A stretch of DNA of 29,895 nt, taken from a virus. Shown here piece by piece: positions 17,702 through 25,406 of the stretch (the stretch's first letter is position 1; each line of letters begins with the position of its first letter). The translations under genes and the position numbers were made by a program. The notes beneath the pieces were generated by a model. It saw only the letters and a list, made by a program, of their open reading frames with translations, did no database searches and was not told where the DNA came from. The stretch covers positions 1 to 29,895 of IMG/VR virus record IMGVR_UViG_3300037246_000142; one strand, given 5' to 3'.

Positions 17702-20110
17702 TTACTTGGGACCAAAGGCTTCTAAGCCAAAGTCACCTAAACTATCGTTAGTAGATTCAAAATCAATAGGCGTCCCATCGTTTTGTCTCTGCTGTATCAT
17801 TTGTGATTGCTGTGTTCCTATTATTCTAGCGCGCTTATCTTTTCGATCTTCAATATCGCCTTCTTTGTTCTTTTCACCGTTAAATCTTTCTTTAGCTAAT
17901 TGAACATTATAATTAAACTCCTCAGCCATAAGCTCTCTCTTTATTCCTGCTTCAGCTTGCATTCGCTGTATTTCAAACTGAGACTTAGCTTGCTCTAACT
18001 GCATTTTTTGATCAGTTAGTATTTGCTGCTTTTGCGTCTCTGCCATAGCGGTTTGTTCTGCTAATTGACCATTAGCTTGTGCCTGTGCTTGCATGTTTGC
18101 TTGAGCTGCTTTCTGGTCTCTCTCTTGTTTTAGTCTACGTTTTTGTTTTAGCATTTGATTTGCTAACTTTAAATTACGTATCTGTCTAAGATCTATAGCG
18201 TCTTCTAGATCAATACCTCCAGACTGTAATGCTACTTGTATGTTTTGCTCTAACTGCGCTTTCTCCTCTTCATCAGGTTCTAAGTCTAAGAATATACCAA
18301 AGTCATGCAAGTTAAGATTAGCCACTTCTTGTAATGTCCTAACATTAAAAGTAGATATAGAGTTTTTTAATGCGTTAGCTGTTAAAGGAAAACGCACAAC
18401 ATCAGCTAGTTTTTTAGATATATTCTCGCATAATCTTAACGTTAAATACAAACTAGCATTGTTAATATGTTTAGTAGCTATATTAGATTGTTGAGCAGCT
18501 ATTTTCTGCAACCCAACTAATGTGTCTCTATCAGGTAAGCTACCATCTCTAGCTTCATTGAGACCTGTCACGTCCCTAATCATTTGAACGTAATAGTTAT
18601 ACGTGCTTATCAAAGCGCCTATTTTTCCTTGCCCTGAAGAAGATGATAATTCTTGAATTGGCACTTTACCAGCATTCATGGCTCCGTCTTGTGTAAGTGA
18701 TCTACCAACAACAGATCCTGTTTGGAAGTACATATTCAATGCTTCCGCTGGATTGTAATTAGTACCGTTACCAAGATCAACCTCTGCTAAACCGTCCATA
18801 TCTAAAAATACACCATCTGGTACCATTCTAGATATTACTTGCTGTAACTTAAGATGAGTTAGCTGAATCATGTCAGCAAAACCTATAGTCTTACTAACTA
18901 TAGACTCTATCCTACCCTTGTAAATTCTAGGCGCACATATAGTGTAGTTCATTTCTACCTTAGTAGTATCAGCCATTGGCCTAGTCATATTCTCCGCCAT
19001 CTTCCAGTCTAGCATCATATTAGATCCTAAGACTTTAACACCTTGAAATAAAACCTCTATACTCCTTGAAACTCTATTAAAGTTATCGCTTTTAGGCGGA
19101 TCAAAAGTATCTGGTTTTTCTAGTATTTTTTCTAAACCCTGATCCGTGTGTTTGAGTTTGAAAACTTGATCCATATAAGTCTTATACTCAAAGTATAATA
19201 CTTGAACAGTGTTCTCATCATAAGCACCCCAACCGTATATGTAATTTTGGTTGCTATATGATTTTTGTATTTTAGTTAACTCCTCATCTGATATATGAGG
19301 GAATTGCTGCTTGATCTCTGCTATGGTAACCGCTTTTACTTCACCTACATAGTATATATCTTCAAAATTTGGATCTTCCGTATATGAGTGTATCATATAA
19401 GCTGGATCTACATAATCTAATGTAATACCCTCAGCGGTATTAAAGTTTGTTTTAGCAGCAGCAATACCCAATGTAACAAGATCGTAGTTAAGCCTACGCT
19501 TAAGTAAGTCGTATTTATTTTTATCAAGTGTTTGAGTTATAGCTTCTTCCTCTGCTATTTCTATAGCTTGCTTATATGATAGCTGCAAATGCAACTCCAT
19601 TTCCTCCATTGTTTTAGGAAGATCTATGGCTGGTATATTTGTACTAGATATATCTTGACCTGTTGTTTGCTTTACTTCTTGTATGATGTCTTGACCAAAC
19701 ATATCCATAGCTAGTTTACTAGCGTAGTCGGTTCTTTTCTTAACAGACATAGGATCATTAGCATAGGCTTTAATGTCGTAGTCTTTGTTAGATATACCAT
19801 TGGTTAGTATATCTACAAACTTAGATAATATAGGAACTGGTTTCCAATCTAAATTAAGATAAGATAAATCACCATTAATAGATAACTCATCTTTGTATTT
19901 TTGTGTTGGCTGCTCTCCTCTAGCATATAATCTTCTAGTATGATAGTTGTCAAAAGAAGTTAAATACCTGTTTCCGTTAGTTCTACCTTGTGAAAACCAT
20001 TCAGACTGTATGGCATCAGCAACTTGCTCTCCATATTTCAGACTTAATTTTTCCTCCAAAGGTACTACCTGATTGGGAAAAGCGCTGTTAGTATTATAAT
20101 TTATATTCAT
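17702..20110 (-). CDS. Portal protein
   Basis: An 802-residue protein starting directly after the terL stop (TAAATG). Residues 45-110 (RYLTSFDNYHTRRLYARGEQPT, KPVPILSKFVDILTNGI) look like the portal wing start. Residues 395-430 (RIYKGRIESIVSKTIGFADMI) and 500-570 are helical. The segment GLNEARDGSLPDRDTLVG at 516-533 strongly resembles the stem/crown junction of portal proteins in crAss-like and related Bacteroidota phages (from memory). Residues 640-745 are an unusually Gln/Ala/Met-rich coiled coil (AQANMQAQAQANGQLAEQ), likely the barrel inside the capsid. At 800 residues it is long for a portal (often 450-750) but normal for podoviruses with a barrel. It is the docking site for the terminase and the ring proteins. 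Confidence 0.85.
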   Translation of the reverse strand: MNINYNTNSAFPNQVVPLEEKLSLKYGEQVADAIQSEWFSQGRTNGNRYLTSFDNYHTRRLYARGEQPTQKYKDELSINGDLSYLNLDWKPVPILSKFVDILTNGISNKDYDIKAYANDPMSVKKRTDYASKLAMDMFGQDIIQEVKQTTGQDISSTNIPAIDLPKTMEEMELHLQLSYKQAIEIAEEEAITQTLDKNKYDLLKRRLNYDLVTLGIAAAKTNFNTAEGITLDYVDPAYMIHSYTEDPNFEDIYYVGEVKAVTIAEIKQQFPHISDEELTKIQKSYSNQNYIYGWGAYDENTVQVLYFEYKTYMDQVFKLKHTDQGLEKILEKPDTFDPPKSDNFNRVSRSIEVLFQGVKVLGSNMMLDWKMAENMTRPMADTTKVEMNYTICAPRIYKGRIESIVSKTIGFADMIQLTHLKLQQVISRMVPDGVFLDMDGLAEVDLGNGTNYNPAEALNMYFQTGSVVGRSLTQDGAMNAGKVPIQELSSSSGQGKIGALISTYNYYVQMIRDVTGLNEARDGSLPDRDTLVGLQKIAAQQSNIATKHINNASLYLTLRLCENISKKLADVVRFPLTANALKNSISTFNVRTLQEVANLNLHDFGIFLDLEPDEEEKAQLEQNIQVALQSGGIDLEDAIDLRQIRNLKLANQMLKQKRRLKQERDQKAAQANMQAQAQANGQLAEQTAMAETQKQQILTDQKMQLEQAKSQFEIQRMQAEAGIKRELMAEEFNYNVQLAKERFNGEKNKEGDIEDRKDKRARIIGTQQSQMIQQRQNDGTPIDFESTNDSLGDFGLEAFGPK

Positions 20111-22321
20111 TTACTTTATAATTTTAGAGGTAGCCCCAGTGTTGTCGTATCTTTTTATACCTAAATTATAAGATATAATTTCTCTTTTTTGTATAGGTCT
20201 ATATCTATTTTTGTTGCAAGCCATTAATGCTAATCCAGAACTAATAGAAGCATCATGCTTTGTTCTGTTGTTTATATTGAATCTACTCCAGTCGTTTAAC
20301 GTTCTTTGAAAATACATGTCACCGTAGCCTTTATCCTGTAAACCTATAAAGCTTTCTATGTAGGTTTCTATAGCAGCAGCGTGAGCTTGCTTAATATCTT
20401 CACTTGAGTTTGGTATACCACCAATATCTCTTTCAGTCACAGACAACTTATTATATACTTTATCTGGTCTGTTCATTGAGAAACCTCTATATCCTCTACG
20501 CTTAAAATGGTAAAGCAACCTAGGTTTATTGTTCTCACAAAGTATAGGCATACCATAAAAAACACAAGCCATCAAGACATCTTCAAAAAACATCTCAGCT
20601 GTTTGAGGTCTAGCTATGTATTCTAAAAAAAAGTGATTAGGTGGAACATCCAACATACTAAAGCTAGTTAGACCGTGCAAAGCTCCGTTAGAACCTCTAT
20701 TGTCTACAGTTCCTGATATATCATAACTATCACAACCAAACGCACCTAAACCGTCATTACCTGGATATTTAACACCATTCTTTACTATCACACGATTTTG
20801 TAGATTTTCAGGTGGAACCCAAGTAACCAAAAACCTTCCCGTGTTGTTTGGAACAAATATAACACTTGTATCTTTTATACCATCTCTCCACTGAAAGCTA
20901 CCTTTGGTAACTAAAGAGCTATGTCTTAGATCGCCATTAAAATCTATTTGCTCGTATATTTTTGTTAGATTAAATAAAGATTGTTTTGCTTCATCTCTAA
21001 ATGCGTGATCTTCTGTTCTTGGAAATTGTCTGTAAAACTCATTCAATGCATCTTGATCACCCTTTAAACCATCAACTTCATTTTGCCAATAATCTATAAC
21101 ACCTAAATCTATTATATCTCCATTTGGCCCAGTGGTTTCAGTCTCTGGTGTTTCGAATACAGGTATTCCATAAGAATCAATGTATCCTTCGTAGTTCCAT
21201 TCCATAGGAATGAACAGACTATATAATCCCGAGCGAGTTTGGCCATTGCGATTTCGCTTTGTAACATCTGAGTCATAATAAAGTTTTTTAAAGTTTTCCC
21301 CACCCTTGTCTAAGGCATTCGAGGTTGACCCCATCATACACTTACCTATAACTCTACTACCTAATCTTAATGTTGTTTTTGTAACCCTCCAGTTGTTGAG
21401 GATGTTGTTCGGCCTTTCCCATTTACCTGATTCATCGTGGACGAGGAGTTTAAGTTTCTCTCCATCATAGGAGTTGTCACCTGTGTTCTTCCAGTCGATT
21501 GTGGTATCAAGACCCGTAATCTCCTTGACCGTTTCGTTTGTTTCAAGTTTCTTACGTGTAAACTTTGATGCTGGGACTCTATACGCGAGCTCTGTCTTTG
21601 GCCTGTCCATACCATCTTGGATCGGTTTAAAAAAGAACGGGTAATTAACGGAAATTGGTACAACCTTATCTGTGAACATTGCTTTAGCATCGGGACCAGA
21701 TTTGGACAATATGCCGTACCGTGAATCCGAGGATATTGTCGCAAGGTTAACTGTCTCAGCTGAGGACATAAAAGAGAATCCTGACCTACGGTTTTTAAGA
21801 TAGCACATTCCATATGAACGGGTATCTGCCTTACATGCCTCCCAGAATATAAAAAATAATCTGTTTGCTTCTCTAAAGTCTGGCTTCCCAACATCAATTT
21901 TGGACCACTGCAGGTACATAAAGTGAGTACCAGTAATGTAAGTAGCCAGGCCTTTATTATCGAACCAAAAACCTTGTTCCCTTCTAGTAAACTCTTTATC
22001 GATGTAATCATACCATTCTTCTTTAAATTCAACAGGGTATTCTTCCCAGTCAAATATAGTTTTTATTTTCTTTAGCTCATCTGGTATTGGAGTTCTTTCC
22101 CAGGAATTAGATTTAAACTTAGCAACGTCACTAGGTTTAGGTAGTGCTATCTTTAAATTCTGTATATCGTATATTTCTCCTATCTCTCCGGTCTTACTTA
22201 TAACAACAACATCATGCTCTTTATTATAGCCATATTCCCACTTTTTATACCTATTATTTTTCTTAATAACGTGTGGCTTGATATAGTCATCTACGACTTT
22301 GTATAATTCTTGTTTATACAT
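20111..22321 (-). CDS. terL: Terminase large subunit
   Basis: A 736-residue DNA-packaging motor. The N-terminal 110 residues contain an adaptor-like part. Residues 173-184 (CYLKNRRSGFSF) form the variant Walker A loop. Residues 290-298 (LKLLVHDES) are Walker B with catalytic Asp-Glu. Residues 329-333 (MMGST) are the coupling motif. The RNase H-like nuclease follows, with Asp531 in GCDSYD, a second acidic residue at 597 (PILCENN) and Asp690 in KHDASISSGLALMA. The start shares one base with the stop of the preceding small gene (TAATG). Residues about 131-400 are encoded by DNA with clearly higher GC and CGN/AGG arginine codons, unlike the AGA of neighbours (listed separately). No frameshift is visible, so the protein should be functional. 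Confidence 0.92.
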   Translation of the reverse strand: MYKQELYKVVDDYIKPHVIKKNNRYKKWEYGYNKEHDVVVISKTGEIGEIYDIQNLKIALPKPSDVAKFKSNSWERTPIPDELKKIKTIFDWEEYPVEFKEEWYDYIDKEFTRREQGFWFDNKGLATYITGTHFMYLQWSKIDVGKPDFREANRLFFIFWEACKADTRSYGMCYLKNRRSGFSFMSSAETVNLATISSDSRYGILSKSGPDAKAMFTDKVVPISVNYPFFFKPIQDGMDRPKTELAYRVPASKFTRKKLETNETVKEITGLDTTIDWKNTGDNSYDGEKLKLLVHDESGKWERPNNILNNWRVTKTTLRLGSRVIGKCMMGSTSNALDKGGENFKKLYYDSDVTKRNRNGQTRSGLYSLFIPMEWNYEGYIDSYGIPVFETPETETTGPNGDIIDLGVIDYWQNEVDGLKGDQDALNEFYRQFPRTEDHAFRDEAKQSLFNLTKIYEQIDFNGDLRHSSLVTKGSFQWRDGIKDTSVIFVPNNTGRFLVTWVPPENLQNRVIVKNGVKYPGNDGLGAFGCDSYDISGTVDNRGSNGALHGLTSFSMLDVPPNHFFLEYIARPQTAEMFFEDVLMACVFYGMPILCENNKPRLLYHFKRRGYRGFSMNRPDKVYNKLSVTERDIGGIPNSSEDIKQAHAAAIETYIESFIGLQDKGYGDMYFQRTLNDWSRFNINNRTKHDASISSGLALMACNKNRYRPIQKREIISYNLGIKRYDNTGATSKIIK
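21121..21930. other. High-GC, odd-codon patch inside terL
   Basis: Hand counting gives about 42% GC over 21121-21840, against about 32% in 20821-21120 and 32% in 22021-22320, all inside the same gene. Within the patch arginine is often CGT, CGG, CGA, CGC or AGG, and ATC, CTC, ACC and TCC are frequent. Elsewhere AGA, ATA and CTA dominate. The reading frame is intact across both edges. The patch covers Walker A, Walker B and the coupling motif. Recombination with another phage lineage is the simplest explanation; selection on mRNA is an alternative. Confidence 0.6.
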
Positions 22322-22593
22322 TACTTAGATCTTCCTTCTGCAAAACCTTTAAAGTTCTTTTCTTTAACTTCTTTTGGCTTGTTGTTTAATAAATCCTCTT
22401 CTTCTTGAATACGTTGCAATATTTCAAAAGCATCGAATATAGCTAGCTTTTTAGTAGCTGCTGCGTTTTTTAATCTATCAGCTGTTATATCGTCTCCTGA
22501 ATCAACAATAGCCTCTTTAGCTACCTTTATTAATTCTTCAACTGCTACCTGCCCAGCTTGGATTATATTCTTCTTCGTCTTCTTTATATCCAT
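22321..22593 (-). CDS. TerL-adjacent small protein, possible small terminase
   Basis: A 90-residue helical protein. Residues 10-30 (NIIQAGQVAVEELIKVAKEA) and 37-65 (ITADRLKNAAATKKLAIFDA, then FEILQRIQEEED) form two likely amphipathic helices, and the tail is basic (KEKNFKGFAEGRSK). Its first 56 bases overlap the end of the tandem GroES-like gene, and its stop shares one base with the terL start, so the two are translationally coupled. Genes immediately before terL are commonly small terminase subunits. The size is small and no clear helix-turn-helix can be assigned, so the function remains an inference from position. Confidence 0.55.
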   Translation of the reverse strand: MDIKKTKKNIIQAGQVAVEELIKVAKEAIVDSGDDITADRLKNAAATKKLAIFDAFEILQRIQEEEDLLNNKPKEVKEKNFKGFAEGRSK

Positions 22594-23143
22594 GTTCTAA
22601 TAAAATATCATTTGATTTCATACAATACAAACGTTCTCCGTCTATATTAAACTCCCATTCAGACCCAGCTTTAAACGTCACTATATGTCCTGGAGTTATT
22701 CCTAGCTCTTCTAAGGAGCTATTACCTATTTTTAGTATACCAATATTATTTACCTCTATATTGTTTGTTAGAAGCTCTCTATCTTTAATTGGCATTATGA
22801 AACAACGATCGTTGATCGATTTCCATATATGTGATCTCTTGTATAAATAAACTTGATCAACACTAGCAAAGTATAGGTCGTCTTTAAAATAAGACCTACT
22901 GTTTGTTTGCTTACCTTGCATGTTATAAAATCTTCTAAATACATTTTGGTGTATCACAACTATATCACCCTGTTTAACAGGCGTTGCGATAGCGAGAGGA
23001 GTAGATACTACTTCAGCAAATCTATTTACAAATTTCCAGGCTTCTATTTTAGTATTTAAAACTAATTCTCCACCTTCAACTTTTTTTGTGTTCGCGTATC
23101 TTTCACCTATCGGCTTAACGATAAAATCGTAAACACTCCTCAT
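22538..23143 (-). CDS. Tandem GroES-like protein (double co-chaperonin fold)
   Basis: A 201-residue protein that aligns by eye with two GroES units. Unit one (residues 5-101) has YDFIVKPIG for the first GroES strand, EGGELVLN like the mobile-loop GGIVL, VKQGDIVVIHQN for the VKVGDIVIF turn, and LYFASVDQVYLY for the last strand (EVLIMSESDILAI). Unit two (111-184) has DRCFIMPI, NNIGILKIGN, ITPGHIVTF, then IDGERLYCMKSNDILLE. It ends with an acidic tail EEYNPSWAGSS. Unit two has no clear mobile loop, so it may not bind a chaperonin in the usual way. I recall similar proteins in marine phages annotated as GroES. It overlaps the next gene by 56 bp and abuts the 75-residue gene. It is separate from the canonical GroES at 27771-28031. 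Confidence 0.7.
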   Translation of the reverse strand: MRSVYDFIVKPIGERYANTKKVEGGELVLNTKIEAWKFVNRFAEVVSTPLAIATPVKQGDIVVIHQNVFRRFYNMQGKQTNSRSYFKDDLYFASVDQVYLYKRSHIWKSINDRCFIMPIKDRELLTNNIEVNNIGILKIGNSSLEELGITPGHIVTFKAGSEWEFNIDGERLYCMKSNDILLEHGYKEDEEEYNPSWAGSS

Positions 23144-23370
23144 TAGTATTTCAATTCATACTCGATTGATATAGCCATATTAGAATTAAACTTTTTCCAT
23201 GGTAATATCTCTTCGTTCTTTGTAATAAATATGTTGTATGATGAATCTTTATCTTCTAGCAAGATATGAGAAATAATATGTCCCCCATAAACCTCTTGCC
23301 CTACAGAATAATGCATAGCATCATTTTTATAATCAGCACCTACGCTAATCTTTCTTATGATGTTATCCAT
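23143..23370 (-). CDS. Conserved small phage protein, unknown function
   Basis: A 75-residue protein with no recognised domain. It reads as a mostly beta fold: YSVGQEVYGGHIISHILLED, then YNIFITKNEEILPWKKFN, and SIEYELKY at the end. Its stop shares one base with the start of the tandem GroES-like gene (TAATG), and its own start is one base from the upstream gene's stop, so it belongs to the pre-terL operon. The pairing suggests it may act with the GroES-like protein. There is no direct evidence for that. Confidence 0.65.
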   Translation of the reverse strand: MDNIIRKISVGADYKNDAMHYSVGQEVYGGHIISHILLEDKDSSYNIFITKNEEILPWKKFNSNMAISIEYELKY

Positions 23371-23371
23371 T

Positions 23372-23605
23372 TTATTCTTCTTTTTCTATTTTAGTATATG
23401 TACCGTCTTCTAAATTTATATTGATAGGTCCGTACTTTCCTTCTAGGTCATTTTTCATTTCCTCCATACCTTTGTTAATAGTAGTTATGTTATGGAGTAA
23501 ACTATGTTTCTGTGTTTCTAATATACCTATATTTGTTAGAATTTCATTTAACTTTTTTTGTTGTTCAACTACCTTCTCTAACTCTTTTTTTTCTATTTTA
23601 TTCAT
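23372..23605 (-). CDS. Small coiled-coil protein
   Basis: A 77-residue protein starting MNKIEKKELEKVVEQQ. I chose the ATG at 23605 over the in-frame one at 23665. The longer form would add 20 residues overlapping the holin-like gene, while 23605 has the usual A/T leader TAAATTAAATCAA. Residues 3-60 form a heptad-rich coiled coil (LEKVVEQQKKLNEILTNIG, HNITTINKGMEEMKNDLE). The C-terminus KYGPININLEDGTYTKI resembles short proteins near lysis genes of many marine phages, which I recall only as hypothetical. It could be a lysis accessory or minor virion protein. Confidence 0.65.
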   Translation of the reverse strand: MNKIEKKELEKVVEQQKKLNEILTNIGILETQKHSLLHNITTINKGMEEMKNDLEGKYGPININLEDGTYTKIEKEE

Positions 23606-23615
23606 TTGATTTAAT

Positions 23616-24014
23616 TTAATTATTACTTTGAATTTTTTTAGCTTTTTCCCAGCTACGACCCACAAAATAAGCTCCGTACACTGTTACTAAAAGGGTTTGA
23701 AATATCGGTATGTATTCTTCCGCTATTTTAAATTGCCCTACATTACCATCAAAAAAAGCGCACACGGTAAATATAACTGTTAAGTATATAAGAACCAGAG
23801 GGCGTATATTTTTAGAGAGCATACTATCTGATGCCATGTCTGACTTCCACCTTTCGGTTACTTGCGACTGGGCTTCACTGTCTGCTTTCTCTAGAATTTC
23901 AACCATTAGCCTTTTAGCTTCAAGCTTCTCTTCTTTGGTAGTTGTAAGCTTATCAATGACGCCACCAACTTCTTTGATGACGCCACCTGTAAGCCATTGA
24001 ATTATTTTATTCAC
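23616..24014 (-). CDS. Holin-like membrane protein
   Basis: A 132-residue protein beginning with GTG. The stop of the upstream gene and this start share a base (TAGTG). Residues 1-60 are soluble and helical (WLTGGVIKEVGGVIDKL, KLEAKRLMVEILEKAD). Residues 71-88 (RPLVLIYLTVIFTVCAFF) and 102-119 (IPIFQTLLVTVYGAYFVG) are membrane segments, and the tail is basic (RSWEKAKKIQ). The SKNIRPLVL motif before the first membrane segment resembles the 3TM holins of gene transfer agents and related phages (Pfam GTA holin family, from memory). Such a protein would open the inner membrane to a lysin. No recognisable endolysin is inside this window, so it may be encoded elsewhere or in the truncated gene at 1-2604. 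Confidence 0.65.
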   Translation of the reverse strand: MNKIIQWLTGGVIKEVGGVIDKLTTTKEEKLEAKRLMVEILEKADSEAQSQVTERWKSDMASDSMLSKNIRPLVLIYLTVIFTVCAFFDGNVGQFKIAEEYIPIFQTLLVTVYGAYFVGRSWEKAKKIQSNN

Positions 24015-24895
24015 TATCCGTCTATATCTTCTTTACTAAAATTACCACTTCTTGTTCCTGGCACATTTGGTTTTAATGGAAAAGCAGCGATAGCCTCTGA
24101 ATGAGTAACAGACTTAGGGGCCTTAATTCGTTTATGCCCGAGACTTCGTCTTGCTGTTTTATTTGCAAGTGTAGTAATTAAGTCAGCTTGTCTTTGAGAA
24201 AGCGGAGATTTACCATCACGTGTAACCTGTTTTCTAAGTTTGTTAGAAACTGCAGTTGAATCATTTTGAGCTTTTATAAGAGCCGCTTCTTTTAATGCTG
24301 CTCTTTTTTGTTGAGCATTCTGAACATACTCTTTACCTTCCGCAATAACTTGATCGGTAGATTTCTCACCCACTTGAGTTGTTTTTGTATTTGTTGCTTT
24401 AGTTGTTGGTTTAACCACTGGCTTTGGATTATTTTTATTGTATTCTTTAGCCGCAACCGTGAAGCTCTCTAGCGTTGGGTATTTACTCTTATTAGCATTT
24501 TTATAAGCTGAAGCATAAGACACACCACTAGAAGTATTACCTCCTCCAGAAGTTGTATTAGTCTGAGTAGTAGTATTTGTGTTGTAAGAAGGAACCTCAC
24601 TACCACTTGCTGGTTCAACGTGACTTGGTATGTGCTTCATAGGGGCTCTTGAAACTCCCATATATTTAGGTGCACCATTCATGTACTTACCACCACCATC
24701 ATAATACTTAGCAGCTGCGTCAGCACCTCCCATCATTGAAGCTGTAGTCATGTCAGCCATTTTACCTGGAGACTTTCTACTTGCTCCGAACGTTTGTTTA
24801 TAACCCATTTTAGCTGAGCTATTTTGTATTTTAGTTAGTTTTTCTGCAGGTACTGCGTAGCTTTCGCCTTTCATACCTTTCCCTTTTTTTTCCAT
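24014..24895 (-). CDS. Low-complexity virion-like protein
   Basis: A 293-residue protein, basic and rich in Ser, Thr, Lys, Asn and Gly, with a Thr/Asn run at 105-125 (TNTTTQTNTTSGGG). Residues 128-155 (SYASAYKNANKSKYPTLESF, TVAAKEYN) form a small predicted helical unit. Residues 185-240 are helical and charged. The N-terminus contains GYKQTFGASRKSPGK and Met-rich stretches (MADMTTASMMGG). No enzyme motif is seen. Composition resembles disordered internal or minor virion proteins that bind DNA. It is preceded by 27 bp of A/T leader and shares one base with the holin-like gene. The role is unknown. Confidence 0.65.
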   Translation of the reverse strand: MEKKGKGMKGESYAVPAEKLTKIQNSSAKMGYKQTFGASRKSPGKMADMTTASMMGGADAAAKYYDGGGKYMNGAPKYMGVSRAPMKHIPSHVEPASGSEVPSYNTNTTTQTNTTSGGGNTSSGVSYASAYKNANKSKYPTLESFTVAAKEYNKNNPKPVVKPTTKATNTKTTQVGEKSTDQVIAEGKEYVQNAQQKRAALKEAALIKAQNDSTAVSNKLRKQVTRDGKSPLSQRQADLITTLANKTARRSLGHKRIKAPKSVTHSEAIAAFPLKPNVPGTRSGNFSKEDIDG

Positions 24896-24922
24896 AATAA
24901 ATAATTGTTAATTGGGTTTTTT

Positions 24923-25255
24923 TTATTTCTTTGCTTTTATCTCGTTAGCGTAAGCTGGTCCTTCCCAAGGCCCAGTTCCTTTAGCGAAATGTTCTTTTGA
25001 ATATGTTTTACCTTTATAGTAAATTTGTTTTTCATCCCAATCAAAACCTTCGTGCTTCATTTGATTCACGTGAGTTTGCTCGTGAGAATGGGTTTCTGTT
25101 TTCATAGAAGGAGATAAATCTTCTTCCATTATTATCACACCATTTTTTAAGGTTCTACCTACGGCTGGATCACCAGACATATCTCTTTCATACACTGGTG
25201 TAACACTTGTAGCATAAGGTGGTTCTATAGTAAACTTACTTTTTAAAGGAATCAT
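24923..25255 (-). CDS. Small HExxH zincin-like protein
   Basis: A 110-residue protein starting MIPLKSKFTIEPPYATS. I chose the ATG at 25255 because the longer in-frame start at 25342 would lie inside the 56-codon gene. Residues 58-62 read HEQTH, a zinc-peptidase HExxH motif in a helix context (THSHEQTHVNQMKHEG). A third ligand is likely Glu98 (GPWEGPAY) or Glu105 (ANEIK), the usual HExxH...E gluzincin order at a short distance. There is no signal peptide. With only 110 residues it is a minimal metallopeptidase fold or a non-catalytic derivative. Lying next to holin-like and virion genes, it could process a virion protein or help lysis. The motif is seen directly; activity is inferred. Confidence 0.65.
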   Translation of the reverse strand: MIPLKSKFTIEPPYATSVTPVYERDMSGDPAVGRTLKNGVIIMEEDLSPSMKTETHSHEQTHVNQMKHEGFDWDEKQIYYKGKTYSKEHFAKGTGPWEGPAYANEIKAKK

Positions 25256-25406
25256 TTCTATAAGGAAATTTATTATTAAACCATTCTTGCCTATTGTTAC
25301 AACCACAATTGATATTAAGCCCGTCGGAGACAATGTCAACAACGTGCTTAATACCTGTTTTTTGTGTGAAATTAGCTATGCTATCACCTAGCCCTTTGGA
25401 TCTCAT
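25236..25406 (-). CDS. Short CGC-motif protein (56 aa)
   Basis: A 56-codon gene starting ATG AGA directly after the TAG of the upstream gene. It reads MRSKGLGDSIANFTQKTGIK, then a hinge VVDIVSDGLNIN, then CGC NNRQEWFNNKFPY. The start KSKGLGD.I, the TGIK, and the C-terminal CGC..R...N..FPY are the hallmarks of a tiny protein family I have seen in many marine and large phages, probably metal-binding through its two Cys. It overlaps the zincin-like gene by 20 bp in another frame, arguing for translational coupling. Function is unknown. It is likely to be missed by ordinary length cut-offs. Confidence 0.75.
   Translation of the reverse strand: MRSKGLGDSIANFTQKTGIKHVVDIVSDGLNINCGCNNRQEWFNNKFPYRNDSFKK

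Noticed and set aside
21367-22053. 228-codon open frame on the minus strand inside terL
   Set aside because: It is in another frame of the high-GC patch, has no recognisable domain, and terL is intact with all motifs across it.
23606-23665. Upstream start for the coiled-coil gene
   Set aside because: It overlaps the holin-like gene, while 23605 has an A/T leader typical of this phage.
25256-25342. Upstream start for the zincin-like gene
   Set aside because: It would lie inside the 56-codon CGC-motif gene and add a hydrophobic stretch that comes from that gene's other frame.
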